DNA from: JBAZDC01 sp041654595
Lineage (GTDB): Bacteria > Pseudomonadota > Gammaproteobacteria > Burkholderiales > Burkholderiaceae_B
DNA length: 14,919 nucleotides
Direction: 5' to 3'
NCBI GenBank assembly: GCA_964551305.1
Contig: CAZKBT010000073.1
Span: 1-14,919, forward strand
Under the pieces are notes generated by a model. It saw only the letters and a program-made list of their open reading frames with translations. It did no database searches and was not told where the DNA came from. Below are positions 6,617-12,743 of this stretch, piece by piece. The translations under genes and the position numbers were made by a program. Positions within the stretch are counted from its first letter, which is position 1; each line of letters begins with the position of its first letter.

Positions 6617-7288
6617 CGGGACATGTGGGCTCCCTGGGAGGTCGCACCGGCGCTTGCGCTGCTCGCCATGCTTGTATTTGCGCTGACGGCGGCAAGCGTG
6701 CTGAGCCTGCTTGCCCATCGTTTGCCGCGCGGACTGGATGCGCTGCTCGCCGAGCAGACGTCCCGCGCTCATCGGAGGTATCGCATCGGCTTCTGGCTGG
6801 CGTGTCCGGTCCTGGCCGGGTTGTGCGCTTGGTATTTTGGCCCGACACCGGCGGCGGTGGCGGGCTTCATCTATATGGCGGTGCTGCTTGCGCTGGCATG
6901 GATCGACGCCGAAACGGGCTTGCTGCCGGATATGCTCAGCCTGCCGTTGCTATGGCTGGGCTTGCTCGTCAATTTGCATGGCACGTTCACGCCGCTGCAG
7001 GATGCGGTCTTGGGGGCGGTTGCGGGCTATCTGATGTTGTGGGGCGTATGCCGCTTGTTTTGGCTTTTCACCGGGCGGACAGGCATGGGCCATGGCGATT
7101 TCAAGTTGCTCGCCGCCATGGGCGCGTGGGTGGGGTGGGCGTTTCTACCCTGGATAGTGCTGGCGTCGTCGTCTTTTGCGTTGGCGGTGGGATTGACGTT
7201 GCGCTGGACCGGCCGGCTGAAGGCGGGCGACCCCCTGTATTTCGGGCCTTACCTGGCGGGCGCGGGAATTCTGGCCTTGCTGCTCTGA
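6614..7288 (+). CDS. gspO: Prepilin peptidase (type IV prepilin/pseudopilin leader peptidase), short form
   Basis: An inner-membrane aspartic protease (family A24) of 224 residues that cleaves the leaders of GspG-K on the cytoplasmic side. Both catalytic aspartates are present: Asp98 in LAWIDAETGLLPD and Asp162 in GMGHGDFKLLAAMG. The C-terminal FGPYLAGAG is also typical. Several hydrophobic helices span the sequence. The N-terminal cytoplasmic domain with paired CxxC motifs seen in bifunctional PilD/GspO (about 280-290 residues) is missing: only ASVLSLLAHRLP recalls the conserved start, and then the sequence goes directly into the next helix. ATG 6614 has GAGGAA seven bases upstream; Met4 is a weaker alternative. 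It probably forms one transcript with gspC. Confidence 0.93.
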   Translation: MRDMWAPWEVAPALALLAMLVFALTAASVLSLLAHRLPRGLDALLAEQTSRAHRRYRIGFWLACPVLAGLCAWYFGPTPAAVAGFIYMAVLLALAWIDAETGLLPDMLSLPLLWLGLLVNLHGTFTPLQDAVLGAVAGYLMLWGVCRLFWLFTGRTGMGHGDFKLLAAMGAWVGWAFLPWIVLASSSFALAVGLTLRWTGRLKAGDPLYFGPYLAGAGILALLL

Positions 7289-7453
7289 AACGCTTGCATG
7301 CTTCTTATGGCAAGTCACGTCGATATGTAAAAACTTGTTCAGCTTGTAGTAAGTTGTCAGCATATTCAGTGTACAGTCATGACTGTCAAGTCCGGTGCGG
7401 GTCGCGCGCGGCGGCGCCGGTGTCGTTAATAAGAAATATGTAAGGAGAAAATC
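7289..7453 (+). promoter_or_regulatory. Intergenic region upstream of the methyltransferase gene, with 14-bp palindrome
   Basis: 165 bases between gspO and the next gene. A moderately AT-rich segment (about 7310-7375) is likely to hold a promoter, though I cannot fix -35 and -10 boxes. ACAGTCATGACTGT at 7373-7386 is a perfect 14-bp palindrome, a plausible dimeric-regulator operator. A strong ribosome site, TAAGGAG at 7441-7447, serves the ATG at 7454. There is no convincing terminator for gspO. Confidence 0.5.
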
Positions 7454-8308
7454 ATGTCCCGCTTTTCTTCAGCAGTTTCTACCGGTCCTCGCAACAGGAC
7501 CTTATTTTTTGCTTGCTTGTTGCTGCTTGCCTTCGTTTTCCTACCATTTTTCGCGCGATCGGAAAACGCGCCGCCAGCGCCGTTGCCCCTGGACGTGCCT
7601 TTCGTTCCGACGCCGCCCGAAGTGGTGGACAAGATGCTTCGGATGGCGGATGTGCGGCCTTCGGACTTCCTGATCGATCTGGGGGCGGGCGACGGCCGCA
7701 TCGCCGTGGCGGCCGTGCGTGATTACGGCGCCAAGGGGGCGTTCGGCGTGGATCTGAATCCCGAGCGGGTGAAAGAGGCGAGGGCCAATGCGCAGCAGGC
7801 GGGCGTGGACGATAGGGTCCATTTCGAGGTCCAGGATCTGTTCGAGACCGATTTTTCCAAAGCGACGGTCGTCAGTATGTACTTGCTGCCCAGCGTCAAT
7901 ATGAAGCTGCGGCCCAAAGTGCTGGATTTGATGCCGGGCACGCGAGTGGTGTCGCACGCATTCACCATGCAGGATTGGGAGCCGGACGCGCAAGACAGCG
8001 TCGGAGGCCGGGACGTTTATTTTTGGGTAGTCCCCGCGAAGGTGGGAGGCGAGTGGGCGCTCAGCGGTCCGGACGGCGATCTTGCGCTGAAACTGGATCA
8101 GTCGTTCCAGAGAGTCTCGGGCACGGCAACGGACGCCACGGGCAAGAAGCTGCGGTTGAGCGGCATGCTGCGCGGCGAGTTCATCAATCTGAACATCGAG
8201 GACGGCGGCGCCGGTTCCCGGCAATATGTCGGCCGCGTACGAGGCGATACCATCGTCGCGCAGGATGAAAGCGGGGCGGTCAAGGGTTGGAAAGCAAGCA
8301 GGCGCTAG
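7454..8308 (+). CDS. Membrane-anchored or exported SAM-dependent methyltransferase, FAM173/ATPSC-KMT-like
   Basis: A 284-residue class I methyltransferase; substrate unknown. After a basic start (R3, R13, R15) residues about 17-34 are strongly hydrophobic, a signal peptide or signal anchor that by charge would place the rest outside the cytoplasm. The catalytic domain begins with VPFVPTPPEVVDKML and has motif I LIDLGAGDGRI (73-83) and the acidic GVDLNP end of strand 2 (Asp100). The VPTPP plus DLGAGDGRI combination recalls the FAM173/ATP synthase c-subunit lysine methyltransferase family. Residues about 195-284 form an added beta-rich domain ending GWKASRR. The ribosome site TAAGGAG fixes the start. 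Its end overlaps or abuts the permease gene. The family is clear; topology and target are inferred. Confidence 0.8.
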   Translation: MSRFSSAVSTGPRNRTLFFACLLLLAFVFLPFFARSENAPPAPLPLDVPFVPTPPEVVDKMLRMADVRPSDFLIDLGAGDGRIAVAAVRDYGAKGAFGVDLNPERVKEARANAQQAGVDDRVHFEVQDLFETDFSKATVVSMYLLPSVNMKLRPKVLDLMPGTRVVSHAFTMQDWEPDAQDSVGGRDVYFWVVPAKVGGEWALSGPDGDLALKLDQSFQRVSGTATDATGKKLRLSGMLRGEFINLNIEDGGAGSRQYVGRVRGDTIVAQDESGAVKGWKASRR

Positions 8309-8313
8309 GGAAT

Positions 8314-9657
8314 ATGACAGCACATAAAAATGATCAAGCGCGCGGCGGCCTTTCCGTCGTGGATGCCGTTGCCGTACTGGTGGGCGTCGTGGTGGGGATC
8401 GGCATCTTCGGTTTTCCGCCTCTGGTGGCGCAGCAGTCGGCCTCGATATCGATATACATGGGCTTGTGGATCGCCGGCGGCCTGGTCATGCTGGTGGGCG
8501 CGCTGTGCTATGCCGAGCTGGGTTGCGCCTATCCGGATTCAGGCGGGGAATATCATTACCTGGTCAGGGCCTGGGGCATGCCCGTCGGCGTATTGTTCGC
8601 ATGGGCGCGCGGCACGGTAATCCAAACCGGCGCCATTGCCGCCGTGGCATTCATTTACGGCGACTATGCGCAAATATTGCTGCCCTTGGGACCGCATGGT
8701 CCCGCCATTCATGGCGCACTGGCGGTGGTGGCGCTGACGCTTCTGAACGTCATCGGCACCTTGCAATCCAAGCGCCTGCAATTGGTGCTTACCGGGGCCA
8801 CCATTACGGCGCTGCTGATCGTCAGCGTGGCGGGTCTGGCGTTGGCCAACGGCGCACCCGCCGCCGCGGCGGATCCGTCATGGAAAGCGGCATCCGGCAA
8901 CCTGGCGGGCGCGCTGGGCATGGGAATGGTGTTCGTGCTGTTGACGTACGGCGGCTGGAACGAAGCCGCCTATCTTTCCGGCGAGTTGCGCAATCCGCAG
9001 CGCAACATGAGCAGAGTGTTGTTGATAGGATCGGCCGTCGTCACCGTGGTGTACCTGATAATCAATTTTGCCTATCTGCGTATTTTCGGGCTCGAAGGCT
9101 TGCGAAACACCAGTGCCGTGGGCGCGGATTTGATGCAGTTGATCGCCGGGCCGTGGGCCGCCGTTCTGTTGAGTTTGCTGGTGTGCTGCACGGCGCTGGG
9201 CACGATCAACGGCTCGATATTCACTGGCGGGCGCATGTATTCCGCGCTGGGCCGGGACGTGCCTGTCCTGCAGGCGCTGGGCGCCTGGAGCGCGCGCGGT
9301 GCCACGCCGGTGCGCGCGCTGCTGCTGCAGGGTGCGATCACTTTGTTGCTGATTCTGTTCGGCGTGCTTACCAAAGGCGGAGTGGAGGCCATGGTCGCGT
9401 ATACGGCGCCGGTATTCTGGCTGTTCATGGCCCTGACGGCGGGCGCGGTCATGGTTTTGCGGGTGCGCGACAAAAACAGCCATAGGCCGTTTCGCGTTCC
9501 CCTTTATCCGTTTACGCCCATCTTGTTCGCCCTGGTGTGTCTTGCGCTGTGCTGGTCCAGCGTACAGTACGCGGGGGCCGGCGCGATACTGGGGCTGGGC
9601 GTGCTGGTGGCCGGTTTGCCGCTGTTGTGGCTGAGGAGGCGTCCGGTAACGAATTAG
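8314..9657 (+). CDS. APC-superfamily amino acid permease
   Basis: A 447-residue multi-spanning inner-membrane transporter, probably an amino acid importer or exchanger. The first helix carries VVVGIGIFGFPPLVA, the unwound substrate-binding motif of the APC family, and the middle has the YGGWNEAAYLSGELRNPQRN signature seen in LAT-like members. About twelve hydrophobic segments are visible and the C-terminal loop RDKNSHRPFRVPLYP is also typical of the family. I set the start at ATG 8314, just after the methyltransferase stop; a TTG at 8287 in the same frame would add nine residues and overlap that gene by 22 bp. AGGGA lies very close to the ATG, so coupling to the upstream gene is likely. The substrate cannot be read from the sequence. 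Confidence 0.9.
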   Translation: MTAHKNDQARGGLSVVDAVAVLVGVVVGIGIFGFPPLVAQQSASISIYMGLWIAGGLVMLVGALCYAELGCAYPDSGGEYHYLVRAWGMPVGVLFAWARGTVIQTGAIAAVAFIYGDYAQILLPLGPHGPAIHGALAVVALTLLNVIGTLQSKRLQLVLTGATITALLIVSVAGLALANGAPAAAADPSWKAASGNLAGALGMGMVFVLLTYGGWNEAAYLSGELRNPQRNMSRVLLIGSAVVTVVYLIINFAYLRIFGLEGLRNTSAVGADLMQLIAGPWAAVLLSLLVCCTALGTINGSIFTGGRMYSALGRDVPVLQALGAWSARGATPVRALLLQGAITLLLILFGVLTKGGVEAMVAYTAPVFWLFMALTAGAVMVLRVRDKNSHRPFRVPLYPFTPILFALVCLALCWSSVQYAGAGAILGLGVLVAGLPLLWLRRRPVTN

Positions 9658-9682
9658 CTTATTATTACGTCCTCGTTGCTTA

Positions 9683-10243
9683 ATGGAATTGTCGAACATG
9701 AGCCTGCCGCCTAGCACGGACCGCGACTATTGGGTCAGTTGGGAAAACTACAATGCCTTGATCGAACGCTTGGCGTTGATCGTGCACGAGTCGGGATGGA
9801 AGTTCGACAAGATTCTTTGCCTGGCCCGCGGCGGCGTGCGCGTCGGTGACGTGTTGTCGCGCATTTACGACGTGCCGCTGGGCATTCTGGCCACCAGCAG
9901 CTACCGCGAAGCCGCAGGCACCCAGCAGGGCCAACTGGACATCGCCCAGTTCATCACGATCACGCGGGGCACGCTGGAAGGGCGCGTGCTGCTGGTCGAC
10001 GACATGGTGGACACAGGCCTTACCTTCAATCGGGTCCGGGAACATCTGGTAAGCCAATTTCCTGCGATCAGCGAATTGCGCACGGCGGTATTGTGGTGGA
10101 AAGGGCACGCGCAGGCGATCCCCGATTATTACGTCGAGAAATTGCCCACCAACCCCTGGATACATCAGCCATTCGAAGACTACGACAGCATCCGTCCGCA
10201 TCAATTGGCGGCTTGGGTGGGCAAGGGGACCAGCCGCAAGTGA
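9683..10243 (+). CDS. Phosphoribosyltransferase, Gpt-like (purine salvage type)
   Basis: A 186-residue type I phosphoribosyltransferase. The PRPP-binding motif is RVLLVDDMVDTGLTF (101-115); CLARGG (47-51) is the pyrophosphate loop. The order YWVSWENY...LARGG...SSYR...PTNPWIHQPFE resembles E. coli xanthine-guanine phosphoribosyltransferase (Gpt), whose end has a similar WIEQPW motif, so a purine base is the likely substrate. It may equally be one of the generic PRTases common in Burkholderiales, so I give no symbol. Neither ATG 9683 nor the in-frame ATG 9698 (MSLPPSTDR) has a clear ribosome site; the second is a fair alternative. It lies 25 bp after the permease. Confidence 0.85.
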   Translation: MELSNMSLPPSTDRDYWVSWENYNALIERLALIVHESGWKFDKILCLARGGVRVGDVLSRIYDVPLGILATSSYREAAGTQQGQLDIAQFITITRGTLEGRVLLVDDMVDTGLTFNRVREHLVSQFPAISELRTAVLWWKGHAQAIPDYYVEKLPTNPWIHQPFEDYDSIRPHQLAAWVGKGTSRK

Positions 10244-10315
10244 TGCGGCCGGCACTGTCACCGCGCCGCGCCCTGCGTGTTTTCCCATTTATAGATGGTT
10301 TTCATGATTGATGTG

Positions 10316-10324
10316 TGCTAGAAT
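10316..10324 (+). promoter_or_regulatory. Extended -10 promoter of the rpsU-dnaG-rpoD operon
   Basis: TGCTAGAAT gives a good -10 (TAGAAT, 10319-10324) with the TGn extension. No close -35 match lies 16-18 bases upstream, as is common for extended -10 promoters. The 127-base spacer 10244-10370 holds nothing else that I recognise except the rpsU ribosome site GAGGT (10356-10360), ten bases before the ATG. Confidence 0.5.
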
Positions 10325-10370
10325 CAAAGGCTGACTTAAGTTTTTAACCAATTTAGAGGTCTGGGATTAC

Positions 10371-10583
10371 ATGCCTATCGTTCGTCTGAAGGAAAACGAG
10401 CCCTTTGAAGCCGCTTTGCGTCGCTTTAAGCGCACAATCGAAAAAATCGGCCTTTTGACCGAATTGCGTTCGCGCGAGTTTTACGAAAAACCCACCGCCG
10501 AGCGCAAGCGCAAGCACGCCGCAGCCGTCAAGCGTCACTACAAGCGCATCCGCAGCCAACAACTGCCCCCGCGCCTGTATTGA
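10371..10583 (+). CDS. rpsU: 30S ribosomal protein S21
   Basis: A small, highly basic 70-residue protein of the 30S subunit that sits near the mRNA exit region and aids initiation. The sequence is typical throughout: MPIVRLKENEPFEAALRRFK at the start, then LRSREFYEKPTAERKRK and a basic C-terminal tail. Length is exactly that of the family. It is the first gene of the macromolecular-synthesis operon, preceded by an extended -10 promoter. Its TGA stop at 10581-10583 is followed immediately, in the same frame, by the apparent TTG start of dnaG. Confidence 0.98.
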   Translation: MPIVRLKENEPFEAALRRFKRTIEKIGLLTELRSREFYEKPTAERKRKHAAAVKRHYKRIRSQQLPPRLY

Positions 10584-12605
10584 TTGATACCTGATTCCTT
10601 TGTTCAGGAATTACTCGCCCGTGTCGATGTAGTAGACGTCGTCGGGCGGTATGTGCAGTTGCGTAAGGGCGGGGCCAATCTCCTCGGCCTGTGCCCCTTT
10701 CACAACGAAAAATCTCCTTCTTTTACCGTCAGTCCGACCAAACAGTTCTATCATTGTTTTGGCTGCGGAGCCCATGGCACCGCCATAACGTTTCTGATGG
10801 AGCATACCGGCGCCAGTTTTCCCGAAGCCGTCCGCAGCCTGGCCGCGAGCGCAGGGATGACCGTGCCCGATGATACGCCGCGCAGCCCCAGGCAGCGGGC
10901 CGCGGACAAACGCCGCAAAGAAGAAGTCTCGCGCCATCAGCAGTTGCTGGACCGGGCGCAGGAGCATTATGCCCGCTCCCTGAAAACCGCGCCCGTCGCC
11001 GTTTCCTATCTCAAGAAGAGAGGCCTGACGGGCGAAACCGCGGCGCGGTTCGGCCTGGGCTGGTCCGGAACCGATCGGCGTGGATTGGCGTCCGTGTTCG
11101 AGAACTACGAGGATCCGCTGCTGGTGGAAGCCGGCCTGGTGATCGAGTCCGAGGACGGGCGGCGCTACGACCGTTTCCGGGAGCGGATCATGTTTCCGAT
11201 TCGCAATCATCGGGGGCATTTGATCGGTTTCGGTGGCCGTATCGTGGGAAAAGGGGAGCCCAAATACCTGAACTCCCCCGAGACGCCGCTGTTTTCGAAA
11301 GGCCATGAACTCTACGGCCTGTGGGAAAATCGCGCCGGCATCCGCGACGAAGATTGTGTTCTGGTCGTGGAAGGCTACATGGACGTGGTGGGTTTGGCCC
11401 ATCACGGGCTGAACAACGCGGTGGCCACGCTGGGAACGGCCACGACGCCGTTTCACATCCAGAAACTGATGCGCGCGAGCCACCGCATCGTGTTCAGCTT
11501 CGACGGCGACAAGGCGGGCCGCAAGGCCGCTTGGCGGGCGCTGGGCACCTGCCTGCCGCTCGTGCGCGACGATGTGTCGATCCGCTTTCTGTTCTTGCCG
11601 GCCGAGCACGATCCGGATTCGTACATCGGGGAATACGGGGCGGCCGCATTTCGCGCCACGTTGGCCGAGGCCATGCCGTTGTCCCGATTCCTGCTCGATG
11701 AATTGGCGTCGCGCCATCGCATGGACGAACCCGAGGGGCGCGCGGCCTGCGTGCACGAAGCCAAGCCGCTGCTGGCTCTCCTGCCCGAAGGCACGTTCCG
11801 GCTGCAGATGGAACGGGAGTTCGCGAAAATGGTCTTGCTGACGCCCGAAGAGCTGGCCCAGATGCTCGCCGCCATGCCTGAAGCCAGGCCGGATCCCCAC
11901 CTCCCGGGCGCTCGGCGGCAGGTCGCGGACCCGTCGCATGTCCATTCCGGCCAGGCGCGAGGCGACATGGGCGGATCCCCCGGCGACGAGCCACCCGGAT
12001 TCATGGACGTGCCGCAATTCGATGACGACATGGGCGGATACATTTCGGAGCCCATGGCGTTCCTGTCCGATGAACCGCCGCTCGCCGGCGCGTCCGCGCC
12101 TGATCGTCCAGCGCGGCAGGGCTACGAGGGACGGGCTCAGTGGCGCGACAGAAAGCCTTCGTTCGAATCGCGGGGCGCGATGCCCAAGACCCGGGCCGTT
12201 ACGCCCATGGCCAAGCGCTTGTTGAAGCTGCTCGTGGCGCATCCTGAACTGGTGGACCAACTGGGCGACCAACAGCTTGAAATCTTGCATTCGGGCCCCC
12301 ATCTGACCCTGGTAAGAGACTTGATTTCTCTCATTTTGGACAGCACTGCCCGACATGCCGGCGCGCTATTGCAAGCCGCCCAACCGGATTCGGACCTGGC
12401 GCACGTGCTCAAGCCCATCGTGGGAGAAGTGATGGATCAGGAAGATCTTCCGGATCCGCAGGCGGAATGGAACGATGCGCTGAAGCGCATCGAGCTGGAC
12501 GCGGCAAAGCAGGAGCAGTCGGCGTTGATCGCCGCCGGCCTGCAGGACGACGCGTCTCGTAAGCGTTATCAAGAGCTTACCCGCCGCATTGCTCTTTTGA
12601 AGTAG
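10584..12605 (+). CDS. dnaG: DNA primase DnaG
   Basis: Primase of 673 residues that lays RNA primers for replication, working with the DnaB helicase. The zinc domain has Cys37-x2-His40 and Cys58-x2-Cys61. The catalytic core contains the EPKYLNSPETPLFSKG segment and the TOPRIM motifs VVEGYMD (Glu263) and FSFDGDKAG (Asp307, Asp309). Residues about 431-540 are a Pro/Gly/Asp-rich flexible linker, longer than in E. coli, and the helical DnaB-binding domain follows to Lys673. The only usable start near the conserved N-terminus is TTG 10584; the codon before it is the rpsU stop, and no ATG or GTG fits. No ribosome site is visible, so initiation probably depends on coupling with rpsU. It ends in TAG followed at once by TGA. 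Confidence 0.96.
   Translation: MIPDSFVQELLARVDVVDVVGRYVQLRKGGANLLGLCPFHNEKSPSFTVSPTKQFYHCFGCGAHGTAITFLMEHTGASFPEAVRSLAASAGMTVPDDTPRSPRQRAADKRRKEEVSRHQQLLDRAQEHYARSLKTAPVAVSYLKKRGLTGETAARFGLGWSGTDRRGLASVFENYEDPLLVEAGLVIESEDGRRYDRFRERIMFPIRNHRGHLIGFGGRIVGKGEPKYLNSPETPLFSKGHELYGLWENRAGIRDEDCVLVVEGYMDVVGLAHHGLNNAVATLGTATTPFHIQKLMRASHRIVFSFDGDKAGRKAAWRALGTCLPLVRDDVSIRFLFLPAEHDPDSYIGEYGAAAFRATLAEAMPLSRFLLDELASRHRMDEPEGRAACVHEAKPLLALLPEGTFRLQMEREFAKMVLLTPEELAQMLAAMPEARPDPHLPGARRQVADPSHVHSGQARGDMGGSPGDEPPGFMDVPQFDDDMGGYISEPMAFLSDEPPLAGASAPDRPARQGYEGRAQWRDRKPSFESRGAMPKTRAVTPMAKRLLKLLVAHPELVDQLGDQQLEILHSGPHLTLVRDLISLILDSTARHAGALLQAAQPDSDLAHVLKPIVGEVMDQEDLPDPQAEWNDALKRIELDAAKQEQSALIAAGLQDDASRKRYQELTRRIALLK
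11963..12039 (+). repeat. 14-bp direct repeat in the DnaG linker
   Basis: CGACATGGGCGGAT occurs at 11963-11976 and again at 12026-12039, exactly 63 bases (21 codons) apart and in the same frame. It encodes a repeated DMGG motif in the flexible linker between the TOPRIM core and the helicase-binding domain. Confidence 0.7.
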
Positions 12606-12643
12606 TGAAGCTTGGCGCCAAGTGCGCTAAAATGGAATGTTAC

Positions 12644-12678
12644 TGTAAAGCGTCCCGGCATCCGTGCCGGCCTTTACA
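12644..12678 (+). promoter_or_regulatory. Two-part hairpin in the rpoD leader
   Basis: TGTAAAG (12644-12650) pairs with CTTTACA (12672-12678), and inside it CCGGCA (12655-12660) pairs with TGCCGG (12665-12670) around a TCCG loop; a small asymmetric bulge separates the two stems. No T-run follows, so it is not a standard intrinsic terminator. It may be an RNA processing site or a leader element. Confidence 0.6.
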
Positions 12679-12705
12679 TCAAGTTAAAGTTGCCTTGCAG
12701 CGCGG

Positions 12706-12725
12706 CGCATGGCGTTAGCCATGCG
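12706..12725 (+). promoter_or_regulatory. Second hairpin in the rpoD leader
   Basis: CGCATGGC (12706-12713) and GCCATGCG (12718-12725) form a perfect 8-bp stem with a GTTA loop, ending 18 bases before the first rpoD ATG. There is no T-run. It could influence ribosome loading or mRNA stability. Confidence 0.55.
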
Positions 12726-12743
12726 AAACCCGACGCTGTCATT

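Larger units (their letters stand above)
12606..12743 (+). promoter_or_regulatory. dnaG-rpoD spacer with candidate internal promoter
   Basis: 138 non-coding bases. CTTGGCGCCAAG at 12611-12622 is a perfect 12-bp palindrome. TAAAAT at 12628-12633 is a good -10; GTGAAG at 12605-12610 is a poor -35 (three of six) at the ideal 17-base spacing, so the palindrome would lie in the spacer. A transcript from it would begin near 12640, just before the first of two hairpins. Internal rpoD promoters in this operon are known from E. coli, which supports but does not prove the idea. Confidence 0.35.

Noticed and set aside
10611..12356. A 581-codon minus-strand frame opposite dnaG
   Set aside because: Same shadow effect; the plus strand clearly encodes primase with all its motifs.
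12644..12678. Hairpin as a rho-independent terminator after dnaG
   Set aside because: The stem is strong but is followed by TCAAGTTAAAG, not a T-run, and rpoD continues downstream in the same operon.
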